Assembly: GCF_022179065.1 (NCBI RefSeq)
Contig: NZ_BPQD01000028.1
Coordinates: 1 to 64,000 of the forward strand
Direction of reading: 5' to 3'
DNA: 64,000 bases
Source of the DNA: Methylobacterium adhaesivum
Lineage (GTDB): Bacteria > Pseudomonadota > Alphaproteobacteria > Rhizobiales > Beijerinckiaceae
Part shown: positions 24,746-32,759 of the stretch, one piece after another
Layout of the letters: the number at the start of each line of letters is the position of its first letter
How positions within the stretch are numbered: position 1 is the first letter of the stretch
Notes under the pieces: generated by a model
Databases searched by the model: none
Seen by the model: the letters and a program-made list of their open reading frames with translations, nothing else
What the model was told of the DNA's origin: nothing
Program-made: the position numbers and the translations under genes

Positions 24746-25435
24746 GTGGACCAGCTTCGACCGCTTCCAACGCTCGCGGACTTCGAAAACGATGGCCGGC
24801 GCGTCCTCGTCCAGTTGATCGGCTTGTCGGCGTGGCGCTCGCTCGACCAGGCGCTCGCCTCGCTGACGGTCTTCGCGCATCCCGATGCGGTCGGCTCCGT
24901 AGGGACACGCGCGGTCTTCCGCACGATCCGAGGCGGCCCGAAGGGTGCGATCATCGGGGACGCGATGCTGGACGACAACGCGAGCCCGGCGACGGCCTTC
25001 GAGTGGGCCACGGGCTTCAAGCGCGGACCCGACCTGCAGTGCAACCATCTCTATGCGGCCGCACGGGACCCGGCGTCGTACAGCGACCTGCGCAACATCT
25101 GTTACACGCCCACCTTCATCGCCAAGCTGACGGACAGCAAGCGTGAGGATGTCCCCGAAGGCCATCTCTCCCACCTGCTACGCTTTCGGGCCTTCGAACT
25201 GTACGGCTACGCCGGCCCGCAGGGGGCGCCGCCTCCTCGTAAGCCTTCTGGATACGACGACCTGGTCTGGCCCGATCCCATCGGCGGAGGGGCGACGGCA
25301 GAGGTCGCCGCCTTCACCTTCCGCAGGAACATGGCACGGCGTCCGAAGGACCGCCTGGCGAAGGCGGCCCGGCTCGTCGGCTGGACTTTCTCGGATTACC
25401 GACCGGACGAGACGGTGGTCTATCTGGGCTCCTAG
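24746..25435 (+). CDS. Hypothetical protein, 229 aa, next to the protease
   Basis: Starts with GTG at 24746 with AGGAG 7 bases before it, which settles the start. The protein is soluble. A central part (QCNHLYAAARDPASYSDLRN, then CYTPTFIAKLTD) has the conserved look of an active site or a metal-binding fold, with one Cys-Asn-His group, but I cannot assign it to a family; an HNH-like fold is only a thought. The C-terminus has basic residues (RRNMARRPKDRLAKAARL). It may form a pair with the upstream protease. Confidence 0.6.
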   Translation: MDQLRPLPTLADFENDGRRVLVQLIGLSAWRSLDQALASLTVFAHPDAVGSVGTRAVFRTIRGGPKGAIIGDAMLDDNASPATAFEWATGFKRGPDLQCNHLYAAARDPASYSDLRNICYTPTFIAKLTDSKREDVPEGHLSHLLRFRAFELYGYAGPQGAPPPRKPSGYDDLVWPDPIGGGATAEVAAFTFRRNMARRPKDRLAKAARLVGWTFSDYRPDETVVYLGS

Positions 25436-25524
25436 ACGTCTCCGTCCTGCTGGCGGCCATCCGAGGTCGCACGATCCGCTCGACCCGTTCGCGCAGGAGG
25501 CCGACACTACCAACCCGAGGTCGG

Positions 25525-27078
25525 TCATGGCCCGTAGAGATGGGCGAAGGCAGGATCGCCCTTCACCAGCGGTGGGCGGTAGGGATGCCTGCCATCGCAC
25601 TGCTGGACATCCTCCAGCGCCAAGCGCTCGGCGACACTGGGATGCAGCGTGGCGCCGTTCTTCGGCCGGGGGCGGTCCTGGACCGCCCAGTTCTTGCCTC
25701 GTGCCCATGCGCGAACACGCTCCGGCACGTACCAGGGGGCGATCCGCTCCTCGATGGTGTCGCGCATCCCCGCGACCTCACAATGCTGAACGCCGGCCGA
25801 CGACGGGAACAGGTGCAGGCGTGGGATCTCCATGACCTCCTTGGGATGGCGCCAGTCCTTAACCGCCGGCATCCCGCCCACCTTCAGGCCATCCGGTATC
25901 CCTACCGCCTGTTCGAGCATCCATTTGAGTGCGATGTCGGACAGCCTTGATTCGGTCTCCTCGTAGCTGCCGCCGATGTCCGAGTGGTTCCCGGCGAACC
26001 ACATCTGGATCAGCATCGGCGGTAGGCCAGGCTCCCGCGGCGGCGCCACGGCGGTCGGCCCCCACTTCACCCGTGCAAAATCCTCCCGACGCTCGTCGAT
26101 GGCGATGGCGGCTCTGGCGTAGCCGACCTGGGCGCTGAGTAGCTTGTCGAAGTTCGCACCCTCCCATCGCGCCTCGTGGCTGCGGCTTTCGCCGGGGGTG
26201 GGATAGTCCGTGATCGTCTTCGTCCGGGCCAGCCTGAGCCGATACCGAACGACGTCATAGGCGATGGCCGATACGCCTACGGCGACCGCGACGAGGGCGG
26301 CGGCCATCGACCAGAACGGGACGTCGAAAGCGAGGTGGAGGAGGCCAGCCAAGGCCGCCGACGCGGTCGCGATGATCAGGGTCAACGGAACGCCGACGGC
26401 GGCGGCGACGATGGCCTGGATCACCGTTCGCTTGGCCCCCGAGACGCCCAGGGCGGCCACCGTGTCGAATGTGCCGATGAAGTAGGGTGCGACGTTGGCG
26501 AGATCCCCGCCGTCTTGGTGGACCGAGCCGTAGCGCGCGCGGAACCGGCGCGCCATCTCGCTGCGCTCGGCGTCGTAGTCCTCGCGGGGATGTCCGGCAC
26601 CGTGTTCGAGGACGGTGTCGACGGCCTCGCGGGCGATGTCGCGGGTCATCTTGCGGAAGCGTAGGAGTTGGCCGCCGTCGGCTGCCCGGGTCGGCACGCC
26701 GCACAGCATCAGCAGGTTGGCCACGCAGCGGACCGTGTAGGCTCCGCGGCTGAACCCGAGGAGGAAGATCCGGTCCCCCTCCTCGTAGTGGTTGACGATG
26801 AAGGCGTAGCAGTCGGCGATGTTCGTGGTGATGCCGCGCCCCGACAGCGAGGCGGCCGTCTTCTGGATGAAACGGACGGGCGCGGTCATCGCGGACGCCC
26901 CGATATCCGTGCCGAGTCCCGGGTCGTAGAACGCGACCTGTTCCGTCGGGTCGATGGCATTCTCCGGCCCGGTCTTGCAGACGCGGTACATCTTGAAGAT
27001 GTTGCTGAGCCGCTGTTCCGGCCTGGCGCCGCCGTCCTGACCGGTGCCGTCCGAGAAGACGACGATGTTCTTCGGCAT
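25525..27078 (-). CDS. DUF2235 (Tle1-like) alpha/beta hydrolase with membrane anchor
   Basis: A 517-residue hydrolase. The N-terminus KNIVVFSDGTGQDGG is the DUF2235 opening; FLLGFSRGAYTVRC contains the GxSxG nucleophile elbow; GTFDTVAALG and NHSDIGGSY are further DUF2235 motifs that hold the acid and nearby residues. Two adjacent hydrophobic helices (about 240-300) would anchor it in the membrane within the hydrolase fold. Tle1-family members are phospholipases. It starts 26 bases after the stop of the TIR gene with GGAGGG upstream, so they form an operon. No type VI secretion genes are nearby, so a role as an immune effector that damages the cell's own membrane is more likely than secretion. 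That role is inference. Confidence 0.75.
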   Translation of the reverse strand: MPKNIVVFSDGTGQDGGARPEQRLSNIFKMYRVCKTGPENAIDPTEQVAFYDPGLGTDIGASAMTAPVRFIQKTAASLSGRGITTNIADCYAFIVNHYEEGDRIFLLGFSRGAYTVRCVANLLMLCGVPTRAADGGQLLRFRKMTRDIAREAVDTVLEHGAGHPREDYDAERSEMARRFRARYGSVHQDGGDLANVAPYFIGTFDTVAALGVSGAKRTVIQAIVAAAVGVPLTLIIATASAALAGLLHLAFDVPFWSMAAALVAVAVGVSAIAYDVVRYRLRLARTKTITDYPTPGESRSHEARWEGANFDKLLSAQVGYARAAIAIDERREDFARVKWGPTAVAPPREPGLPPMLIQMWFAGNHSDIGGSYEETESRLSDIALKWMLEQAVGIPDGLKVGGMPAVKDWRHPKEVMEIPRLHLFPSSAGVQHCEVAGMRDTIEERIAPWYVPERVRAWARGKNWAVQDRPRPKNGATLHPSVAERLALEDVQQCDGRHPYRPPLVKGDPAFAHLYGP

Positions 27079-27104
27079 GTCGTTACCGACCCTCCGGTCC
27101 GTTC

Positions 27105-27833
27105 CTACCCGACCGCATCCTTGCGTACCGTGCGACCGCCCTTCGCCCCGGGCTTGGCCTTCGGCCTCGCGCCCGGCGTTGCCTTGGCCCTCGGTGCCCG
27201 CTGCTTCGCTTTGGCGGCTGCAGCGGATCTGGACGCACGCGCCGGCTTTGCCCCGGGCGTCGCGACCTTCGATGCCCTCACCGCCCTGACGGCCCCCTTG
27301 ATGCCCTCGGTCACGTCGGCGAAGGCGTGGTCCATCGTCCGCCAATCGCTCACGGTCCGCCCGTCGCGGGGAAGCACCTTGAGCTCGGACGCGCCCGTAT
27401 CCTTCCACCCGCAAGGCCGCACAATGACCACCACGACCCGCATGGCGCCGTTGGCGCGCCGGCGCATGGCTCGATTGTATTCAAGCTGGCACCAGTGGCT
27501 GTGGATGTACTCGGGACTCATAAGCGCGACGAAGATGTCCGCCTCCCGCAGCTTACGGGATATCTCGGTGCCCAGCTTGTCGCCGGCTGCCATGTCGCCG
27601 TCGAACCAGGTCTCGACCTCGTCACGCTTCAACTGGGCTAGGTGGACCTGCAGCTTCGCCTGCTGGACCGCGTTCACGTGGCAGTAGGAGACGAAGATCC
27701 GGATCTTGGCCTTCTTGGCCTTGGTCGCTGGCCTGGGCGACTTGGAAGGGTCCGCGTTCCGGACGCGGGGCGCCGCCGCCTTGTCGGCAGGCGACTTGCC
27801 CTTGGCAGGCCGGGCCAGTGTTTTCGCAAGCAT
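27105..27833 (-). CDS. TIR-domain protein with basic tails
   Basis: A 242-residue protein. The TIR domain spans about 43-185: IRIFVSYCHVN, then WFDGDMAAGDKL, IFVALMSPEYIHSHWCQLEYNRAM with the putative catalytic Glu in CQLEY, and VVVIVRPCGWKD. Bacterial TIR domains cleave NAD or make cyclic ADP-ribose signals. On both sides are lysine/alanine/proline-rich stretches like histone H1 tails (about 1-42 and 190-242), which may bind nucleic acid. ATG 27833 is chosen over a TTG at 27860 although its ribosome binding site is poor. It is first in an operon with the DUF2235 hydrolase. No CD-NTase, SLOG or NBS gene is adjacent. Confidence 0.8.
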   Translation of the reverse strand: MLAKTLARPAKGKSPADKAAAPRVRNADPSKSPRPATKAKKAKIRIFVSYCHVNAVQQAKLQVHLAQLKRDEVETWFDGDMAAGDKLGTEISRKLREADIFVALMSPEYIHSHWCQLEYNRAMRRRANGAMRVVVVIVRPCGWKDTGASELKVLPRDGRTVSDWRTMDHAFADVTEGIKGAVRAVRASKVATPGAKPARASRSAAAAKAKQRAPRAKATPGARPKAKPGAKGGRTVRKDAVG

Positions 27834-27860
27834 GCCAGCCCCCCGGAATTTGACGGCCAA

Positions 27861-28057
27861 GTCTAGGAACCAAATCGCTTGGGCTCGTTTTGTTCCCCTC
27901 AGTCCAGGCCCGCTCGCAGTGGGTGCGACGGACGCTTACGGCCATACGTCGGTCGGCAGAGGCTGATGGCTCCGGGTACGGACCTGCCTTCAGGAGAGCC
28001 GGCACGCCGCTGACTTGAGCGTCGTGCCTCGACGGGCGACGTGTCTGGCCGGAGCGA
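27861..28057. other. Intergenic region, promoter region of the TIR operon
   Basis: About 200 bases with no coding frame of interest. It must contain the promoter for the leftward TIR/DUF2235 unit; no clear -35/-10 pair is visible. Confidence 0.35.
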
Positions 28058-28414
28058 TCAGATAAGTCCGGCCCTCTCCTCGGCCCAAATCAGCGTGATC
28101 GCGGACTTCACGACCTCCACCCGCAGGCCCGTTCGCTCGCGCAGGGTTTCCTCCAGACCCATAATGGCCGCCTTACCGAACTCGTAGGCGTGCAGCGTGA
28201 GCGACATCTGCCTGCTCCCGGCCGCATCCAGGACATCCTGGACGATCCGGCCAAGGTGCGTGACCGCGAAATCGGCACCGGCGTCGCGACCGTACAGCTT
28301 CAGGTCGCGGAACAGGTGATCGACCTGCGGGTGACGGCGGCTGTACGACATCGAGCCCTGAAAAGCCCTCTCGTAGGTCTGGTGAACCTTTGCCTTGATT
28401 TCCTCGGGTGCCAT
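28058..28414 (-). CDS. Hypothetical protein, 118 aa
   Basis: A soluble, mostly helical protein of unknown function with ATG at 28414 and AGGAG 11 bases before it. Features: KAKVHQTYERAFQG, a basic RRHPQVDHLFRDLK segment, and a C-terminal part (LRVEVVKSAITLIWAEER). It lies upstream of the TIR unit on the same strand, 198 bases away, and is the last gene before the island boundary. It could belong to the TIR locus or be independent. Confidence 0.55.
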   Translation of the reverse strand: MAPEEIKAKVHQTYERAFQGSMSYSRRHPQVDHLFRDLKLYGRDAGADFAVTHLGRIVQDVLDAAGSRQMSLTLHAYEFGKAAIMGLEETLRERTGLRVEVVKSAITLIWAEERAGLI

Positions 28415-28901
28415 GATCGCTTGGTCTCCTGCGAATCCAGGATGCCGAGGTTAGCGGATCCCGTGGGATGCGGCCTGGACCTGGACATGGGGGAGACGTC
28501 CCGGTCCGGATGCGAAGCGCCCACATGCGAAAGGCGTCGCGGACCTCGAACCTACCTGGCAGGCGACGTCATCTCGAAGCGCATGCCGCCGGCATCGATG
28601 GTTTGGTTGAAAGAGCTCCTCGGGCCGCGCTCGATGGTCTGCTCGCACCTCTCTGCCGGGCCGGCCGCGCCGGGACGTTGGTGGCGCCTAGGAGCGGTCC
28701 CAAGACGGTATCGGGTAGCGCTAACCGATACCCGCTTGCAGCGACCGATACGGGTCTTGGATCATGGACGCAGGATACTTCGCGGGTGTTGGGCGACTCG
28801 TCAGCACGCTTTCCTACGGCGCGGAGGGCTGGCGGACACGGGCCAGGGATTTCCACAGCCTTAAAGTTCGGGGTCAAATCGGGGTCATATGCGTTTTCGG
28901 C
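28415..28901. other. Intergenic region at the island end, no gene seen
   Basis: About 490 bases without a convincing gene. It contains the second 26-bp palindrome (28707-28732), followed at about 28743 by a further half-site CCGATACGGG. The region between the palindrome and the tRNA terminator is where an attachment site would be expected, but no copy of the tRNA 3' end was found elsewhere in the window. Confidence 0.4.
28707..28732. repeat. 26-bp palindrome, copy 2
   Basis: Arms GGTATCGG and CCGATACC with centre GTAGCGCTAA make an almost perfect dyad (two mismatched positions). It shares both arms and most of the centre with copy 1 at 22796-22821, and both are followed by CGC. It lies about 170 bases from the tRNA-Ser terminator. 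Confidence 0.6.
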
Positions 28902-28942
28902 AAAGAAAAAGCCGCTTGTTTGCCAGAGGCTTACAGCGGCTT
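28902..28942 (-). terminator. Rho-independent terminator of tRNA-Ser
   Basis: On the minus strand AAGCCGC (28942-28936) pairs with GCGGCTT (28915-28909), a 7-bp stem with a 20-base loop, followed by a T run (TTTTTC). It lies 9 bases beyond the 3' end of the tRNA gene. Confidence 0.65.
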
Positions 28943-28950
28943 GGGGTAGA

Positions 28951-29042
28951 TGGCGGAGACGGAGGGATTCGAACCCTCGGTACCCCTTTCGGGGTACGCT
29001 CATTTAGCAAACGAGTGCCTTCAGCCGCTCGGCCACGTCTCC
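28951..29042 (-). tRNA. tRNA-Ser (GCU)
   Basis: The minus strand starts GGAGACGTGGCCGAGCGGCT, has anticodon loop TTTGCTAAA with anticodon GCU, a long variable arm (CGTACCCCGAAAGGGGTACC) typical of serine tRNAs, T arm GGGTTCGAATCCC and the matching acceptor strand CGTCTCC followed by G and an encoded CCA. Its 3' end points at the accessory island, the usual target end for integrases. Confidence 0.95.
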
Positions 29043-29055
29043 GCAGGCCGCCGAT

Positions 29056-29871
29056 CTAGAATTTCGCGTCCGGGCGGTCAAGCCGAGATTCGGGATCGGC
29101 GTGAGAATCTGCGCGGCGGCGCTCGTAGTGCTTGGCCACGCGCAGGTGGCGCGAGATGGCGTAGTTCATGGCCGTGAGGAAGCCGTAGGTGCCGCGCACG
29201 AAGTGGCGGCGGCCGAGATAGGCCTTGAGGAAGTTGCCGGGCAGCTCGACGAACAGGCGCCACGTTGGGATCGCGACGCCGCGGGCGGCCAGATCATCGG
29301 CCTGCTGGTCGGAGTAGCGGTTGAGCTTGTCGAGTTGGTCGCCCAGGGACCGGACCGAGAAATGGTGGATCACGCCGCGCAGGCGGCCGACGGAGGCGTC
29401 GGGCGCGAGGTCGACACGGTCGTGGACCGGCGACGGCGAGTAGCGGCCGCGATCCTTGCGGTAGAGCCGCACGGGGGTCAGGCGATAGGCCCACGGGTGG
29501 GGGCGGCCTTCGCCGGGAAAGATCTCCGCGATAGCGATGCGATAGGCCGGATGCGCCGGCTCGCCCGCCGCGAAGGTGGCCCGGATGGCGTCGGCGAGAT
29601 CGCCGGGCACCACCTCGTCGGCATCCACGTTGAGGAGCCAGACGTGCCGGCACTGGTCTTCCGCGAAGCGCTTCTGCGGGCCATAGCCCGGCCAGTCGTT
29701 GTGGATCACCCGCGCGCCGAGGGAAGCCGCGAGGGCCTGGGTGCCGTCGGTGGAGCCGGAATCCACCACCACGAGGTCGTCGGTGAGGTCCCGCACCGCC
29801 CGGATCGTCGCCCCGATGCGGTCGGCCTCGTTCTTGGCGATGATGAAGACGGAGAGGGGAAGGGCGGTCAT
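29056..29871 (-). CDS. Family 2 glycosyltransferase
   Basis: A 271-residue GT-A fold glycosyltransferase, similar in layout to lipopolysaccharide-core WaaE/KdtX-type enzymes. LSVFIIAKNEADRI and VVVDSGSTDGT bind the nucleotide sugar; LNVDADEVV carries the metal-binding DxD. The middle (GRYSPSPVHDRV) and the C-terminal basic helix (FLKAYLGRRHF) fit cytoplasmic membrane association. It ends 14 bases before the tRNA-Ser gene. Its sugar donor is not identifiable here. It is the first gene of the core-like region. Confidence 0.8.
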   Translation of the reverse strand: MTALPLSVFIIAKNEADRIGATIRAVRDLTDDLVVVDSGSTDGTQALAASLGARVIHNDWPGYGPQKRFAEDQCRHVWLLNVDADEVVPGDLADAIRATFAAGEPAHPAYRIAIAEIFPGEGRPHPWAYRLTPVRLYRKDRGRYSPSPVHDRVDLAPDASVGRLRGVIHHFSVRSLGDQLDKLNRYSDQQADDLAARGVAIPTWRLFVELPGNFLKAYLGRRHFVRGTYGFLTAMNYAISRHLRVAKHYERRRADSHADPESRLDRPDAKF

Positions 29872-29946
29872 CGCGGGGCCGGCATCGGGGCTGGGATCCT
29901 TGTGGGAGGTGCCTCGCTCTATCGGCCCCCCTCCCCCGCCACAACC

Positions 29947-31452
29947 TCATCCCTGCCCGAGGCGGCGGCGCTGGACCTTGCCGTTGGGCGTGCGCGGCAG
30001 GGCGTCGAGGAAGCGGATCTCGCGCGGGCACTTGTAGGCGGCCAGATGCTGCCCGCAGAAGGCCATGAGGGACGCTGGCTCGGGCGCCGTGCCGGGTTTG
30101 GCCACCACGAAGGCCGCGATCACGTTGAGGTCGGCGCGCACGGCGAGTTCGGCGACCCCGACCTCGGCGACGTCCGGGTGGCGGGCGAGGACCGCCTCGA
30201 CCTCGCTCGGCGAGACGCGATAGCCGAGCGCGTTCATGAGGTCGTCGTTGCGGCCGTGGAACCAGAGGTAGCCGTCGGCATCGAAGCGGGCGAGGTCGCC
30301 GCCGGTGAACCACGCACCGCGGGTGACCGCGGCATCCTCGTCGGGCCGGTTCCAGTAGTCGAGCATGAGGCCGGGCTCGGAGCGGTGGACGGCGAGCAGG
30401 CCGACCTCCCCCGACGGCAGCGGCTCGGGCGGGCCCTCGGTTGGCAGGATCGCGACGCGGCGACCGGGCTGGGGCCGGCCGGGCGAGCCGGGCCGCACGG
30501 GGATGGTCGGGCCGCTCGAGACATAGGTCGAGATCTCGCTCATGCCGAGCGCCTCGTAGAGGGGCTTGCCCGTGGCGCTCTCCCAGGCGGCGAGAAGCTC
30601 GGCCGGCAACGCCTCGCCGGCCGTAACCCCGTGGCGGAGGCGGGAGAGATCGTGGGCGGCCATGTCGGCGTATTTGAGGATCTGGCGGTAGAGGCTGGGC
30701 ACGGCGGCGAAGATCGTGGCGCCGTGCCGGGCAATGAGGGCCGGCCACAGGGCGGGGTCGCGCGGGCCGTCGTAGAGCACCGCCGTGGCGCCGCAGGCCC
30801 ACGGATCGGTGACGCCGACGCCGAGCGTGTAGGTCCAGTTCAGGGTGCCGGCATGCAGCATCACGTCCGTCTCCGTGAGGCCGAGCCAATGGGCATGCAT
30901 CGGCGCCCGGCCGCGCACGGAGCGGTGGGCGTGGCGCACGCCCTTGGGACGGCTCGTGGTGCCCGAGGTGTAGACGAGGATAGCCGGGTCTTCGGCCGCC
31001 GTATCGGCATAGGCGGTGAGCGGCGGCCCCGCCTTTAGGGCGGCGATGTCGGCGGGCCGCAGGACGATGCGGCCGGCGACGCCCTCCGGATCGAGGACGA
31101 CATCGGCGCCGGCCACGATCACGGCGGCCCCGGAATCCGCCGCCAGGAACGCCGCCTCGGCCGGTGTGAGCTGGGGCGAGGCCGGCAGGGCGACGAGGCC
31201 GGCGGCCAGGGCCGCGAAATAGGTGAGGACGTAATCGGCCTCGTGGCCGAGGCGCACCATCACGCGTGCACCGGGTTCGAGGCCGAGGGCGAGGAGACCG
31301 GCCGCGATGGCCCGCACGGCCCGATCGGCCTCGGCGAAGGTCAGGATCGTGGCGGCGCCATCGGCGCCGGCCATGACGAGGGCGGCCTTGTCGGGCCGCA
31401 GGCGGGCATTCTCGGACAGGCAATGAGCGGCGGCATTGAAACGGTCGGACAC
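29947..31452 (-). CDS. AMP-forming acyl-CoA synthetase, benzoate-CoA ligase-like
   Basis: A 501-residue ANL-superfamily enzyme that activates a carboxylic acid as acyl-AMP and then the CoA thioester. The P-loop motif is VYTSGTTSRPKGVRHAH; GMSEIS, WFTGGDLARFDADGYLWFHGRND and the C-terminal catalytic lysine region PRTPNGKVQR are all present. The overall layout resembles benzoate- or 2-aminobenzoate-CoA ligases. A GTG start at 31452 is preferred; another GTG lies at 31473 and the frame is open to 31515. The acid used is unknown. Confidence 0.75.
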   Translation of the reverse strand: MSDRFNAAAHCLSENARLRPDKAALVMAGADGAATILTFAEADRAVRAIAAGLLALGLEPGARVMVRLGHEADYVLTYFAALAAGLVALPASPQLTPAEAAFLAADSGAAVIVAGADVVLDPEGVAGRIVLRPADIAALKAGPPLTAYADTAAEDPAILVYTSGTTSRPKGVRHAHRSVRGRAPMHAHWLGLTETDVMLHAGTLNWTYTLGVGVTDPWACGATAVLYDGPRDPALWPALIARHGATIFAAVPSLYRQILKYADMAAHDLSRLRHGVTAGEALPAELLAAWESATGKPLYEALGMSEISTYVSSGPTIPVRPGSPGRPQPGRRVAILPTEGPPEPLPSGEVGLLAVHRSEPGLMLDYWNRPDEDAAVTRGAWFTGGDLARFDADGYLWFHGRNDDLMNALGYRVSPSEVEAVLARHPDVAEVGVAELAVRADLNVIAAFVVAKPGTAPEPASLMAFCGQHLAAYKCPREIRFLDALPRTPNGKVQRRRLGQG

Positions 31453-31521
31453 GGGCTCAGGGCTCTCCCTCACGAATTTTTCGCGATGAGAGGGGAAAAG
31501 CCACGTGCGGCACAAGCCCCT

Positions 31522-32391
31522 TCAGGCGAATCCGAGACGCGCCCGCAGGACCTCCGGTGCGATCCCCTGCGCCCGCAGGTCCGCCAGACTCTGCGAGCCG
31601 CGCGATTTCGCGAGCTTGGCGCCCGCCGCGTCCAACAGGAGCGCGTGGTGGTGATAGCGCGGGGACCCGACGCCGAGGAGGGCCTGGAGCAGGACGTGCA
31701 GATCAGTGGCGGCGAGGAGGTCGGCGCCGCGCACCACGTGGGTGATCCCTTGGGCGGCGTCGTCGGTCACCACGGCGAGGTGATAGCTCGTCGGCACGTC
31801 GCGTCGGGCGATGACGGTGTCGCCCCAGCGGGCGGGATCGGCGGCAACGGTCCGTGCCGCGCCATCGGGGTCGAAGGCGGTGAAGCCGTGGGGGCCGGGG
31901 GCGGTGGCAAGGGCGCGGTCCATGGCGAGGCGCCAGGTATGGGGTTCGCTTCGGGCGAGGCGGCCGGCAATGGCCCCGTGCGACAGGTGACGACAGGTAC
32001 CGGGGTAGAGCGGCGCCCCGTCGGGATCGCGCGGGATCGCGCCGTCGCCGGCGGCGGCCCCGGCCGCCGCGCCGACCTCGGCGCGCGAGCAGAAACACGG
32101 ATAGGCGAGGCCCCGGGCCGCGAGACCGTCGAGGTTCGCCCGGTAGACGGCCATATGCTCGGATTGTCGGCGGGCCGGGCCGTCGAAGCGAAGCCCGAGC
32201 CAGGTGAGGTCGTCCCCAAGGGCCGCGACGAGATCGGGGCGCGAGCGACCCGGGTCGATATCCTCGATCCGCAGGAGGAGGCGCCCGCTCCAGCGCGCGG
32301 CGAGGCGGGCATTGAGCAGGGCGGAATAGGCGTGGCCGAGATGCAGGCGGCCGTTGGGACTGGGGGCGAACCGAAAGGTCGGCGCGGACAC
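31522..32391 (-). CDS. gluQ: Glutamyl-Q tRNA(Asp) synthetase
   Basis: A 289-residue truncated glutamyl-tRNA synthetase paralogue that loads glutamate onto queuosine in tRNA-Asp. It has the HIGH-like FAPSPNGRLHLGHAYSAL, zinc ligands CFC and a cysteine in YPGTCRH, the catalytic-domain segment HVVRGADLLAATDLH and the KMSKS-like KLAKSRG. It lacks the anticodon-binding domain of GltX, as expected. A GTG start at 32391 gives the usual N-terminus just before the APTFRFAPSPNGR motif. The stop is 69 bases before the acyl-CoA synthetase start. Confidence 0.85.
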   Translation of the reverse strand: MSAPTFRFAPSPNGRLHLGHAYSALLNARLAARWSGRLLLRIEDIDPGRSRPDLVAALGDDLTWLGLRFDGPARRQSEHMAVYRANLDGLAARGLAYPCFCSRAEVGAAAGAAAGDGAIPRDPDGAPLYPGTCRHLSHGAIAGRLARSEPHTWRLAMDRALATAPGPHGFTAFDPDGAARTVAADPARWGDTVIARRDVPTSYHLAVVTDDAAQGITHVVRGADLLAATDLHVLLQALLGVGSPRYHHHALLLDAAGAKLAKSRGSQSLADLRAQGIAPEVLRARLGFA

Positions 32392-32405
32392 CGATCCCGC
32401 CCGGA

Positions 32406-32702
32406 TCAGTCGCCGGTGCCGCGCAGGCACCGCATCGGACCCGGCACGCAGGCGATGCCGGGCAGGGAGCAGGCGGCGCCCTCCTCCCGGCGCTGGCACA
32501 CGTGGCAACCGTCGCCCCACTCGGCACAGGCGAGGTCGGCACTCGGCGCCAAGGCGGCGGCGGGCCGGTGCGGGGCCGGGGCGAGGGTTCCGATCAGCAC
32601 GGCGGCCAGGACGATCGCCGCGATGCCGCCGAGGACACGACGGTCGTTGCGGGCGGAAGCCGGATCCGGCGTCGGGGCGTCGAGGGGAGAAGGAGCGACC
32701 AT
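32406..32702 (-). CDS. Small membrane-anchored cysteine-rich protein
   Basis: A 98-residue protein with one N-terminal hydrophobic helix (GGIAAIVLAAVLIGTLA) and a C-terminal part holding six cysteines (ACAEWGDGCHVCQR, CSLPGIACVPG, MRCLRG), probably periplasmic and disulfide-bonded. The start is ATG 32702 (GGGCGCC context). The function is unknown. It ends 14 bases before the GluQ start on the same strand. Confidence 0.6.
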   Translation of the reverse strand: MVAPSPLDAPTPDPASARNDRRVLGGIAAIVLAAVLIGTLAPAPHRPAAALAPSADLACAEWGDGCHVCQRREEGAACSLPGIACVPGPMRCLRGTGD

Positions 32703-32759
32703 GGCGCCCGTGTTCGCGTGCCGGCCGGCCCCTGTCAACGCGCGGCCGCGAACGCCGCG

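Noticed and set aside
25525-27078. The DUF2235 protein as a type VI secretion effector
   Set aside because: No VgrG, Hcp, PAAR or immunity gene is nearby, and the protein has membrane helices inside the fold.
25525-27833. CBASS or Thoeris system
   Set aside because: No CD-NTase, no ThsA-type SIR2/SLOG protein and no NBS-type ATPase lie near the TIR gene.
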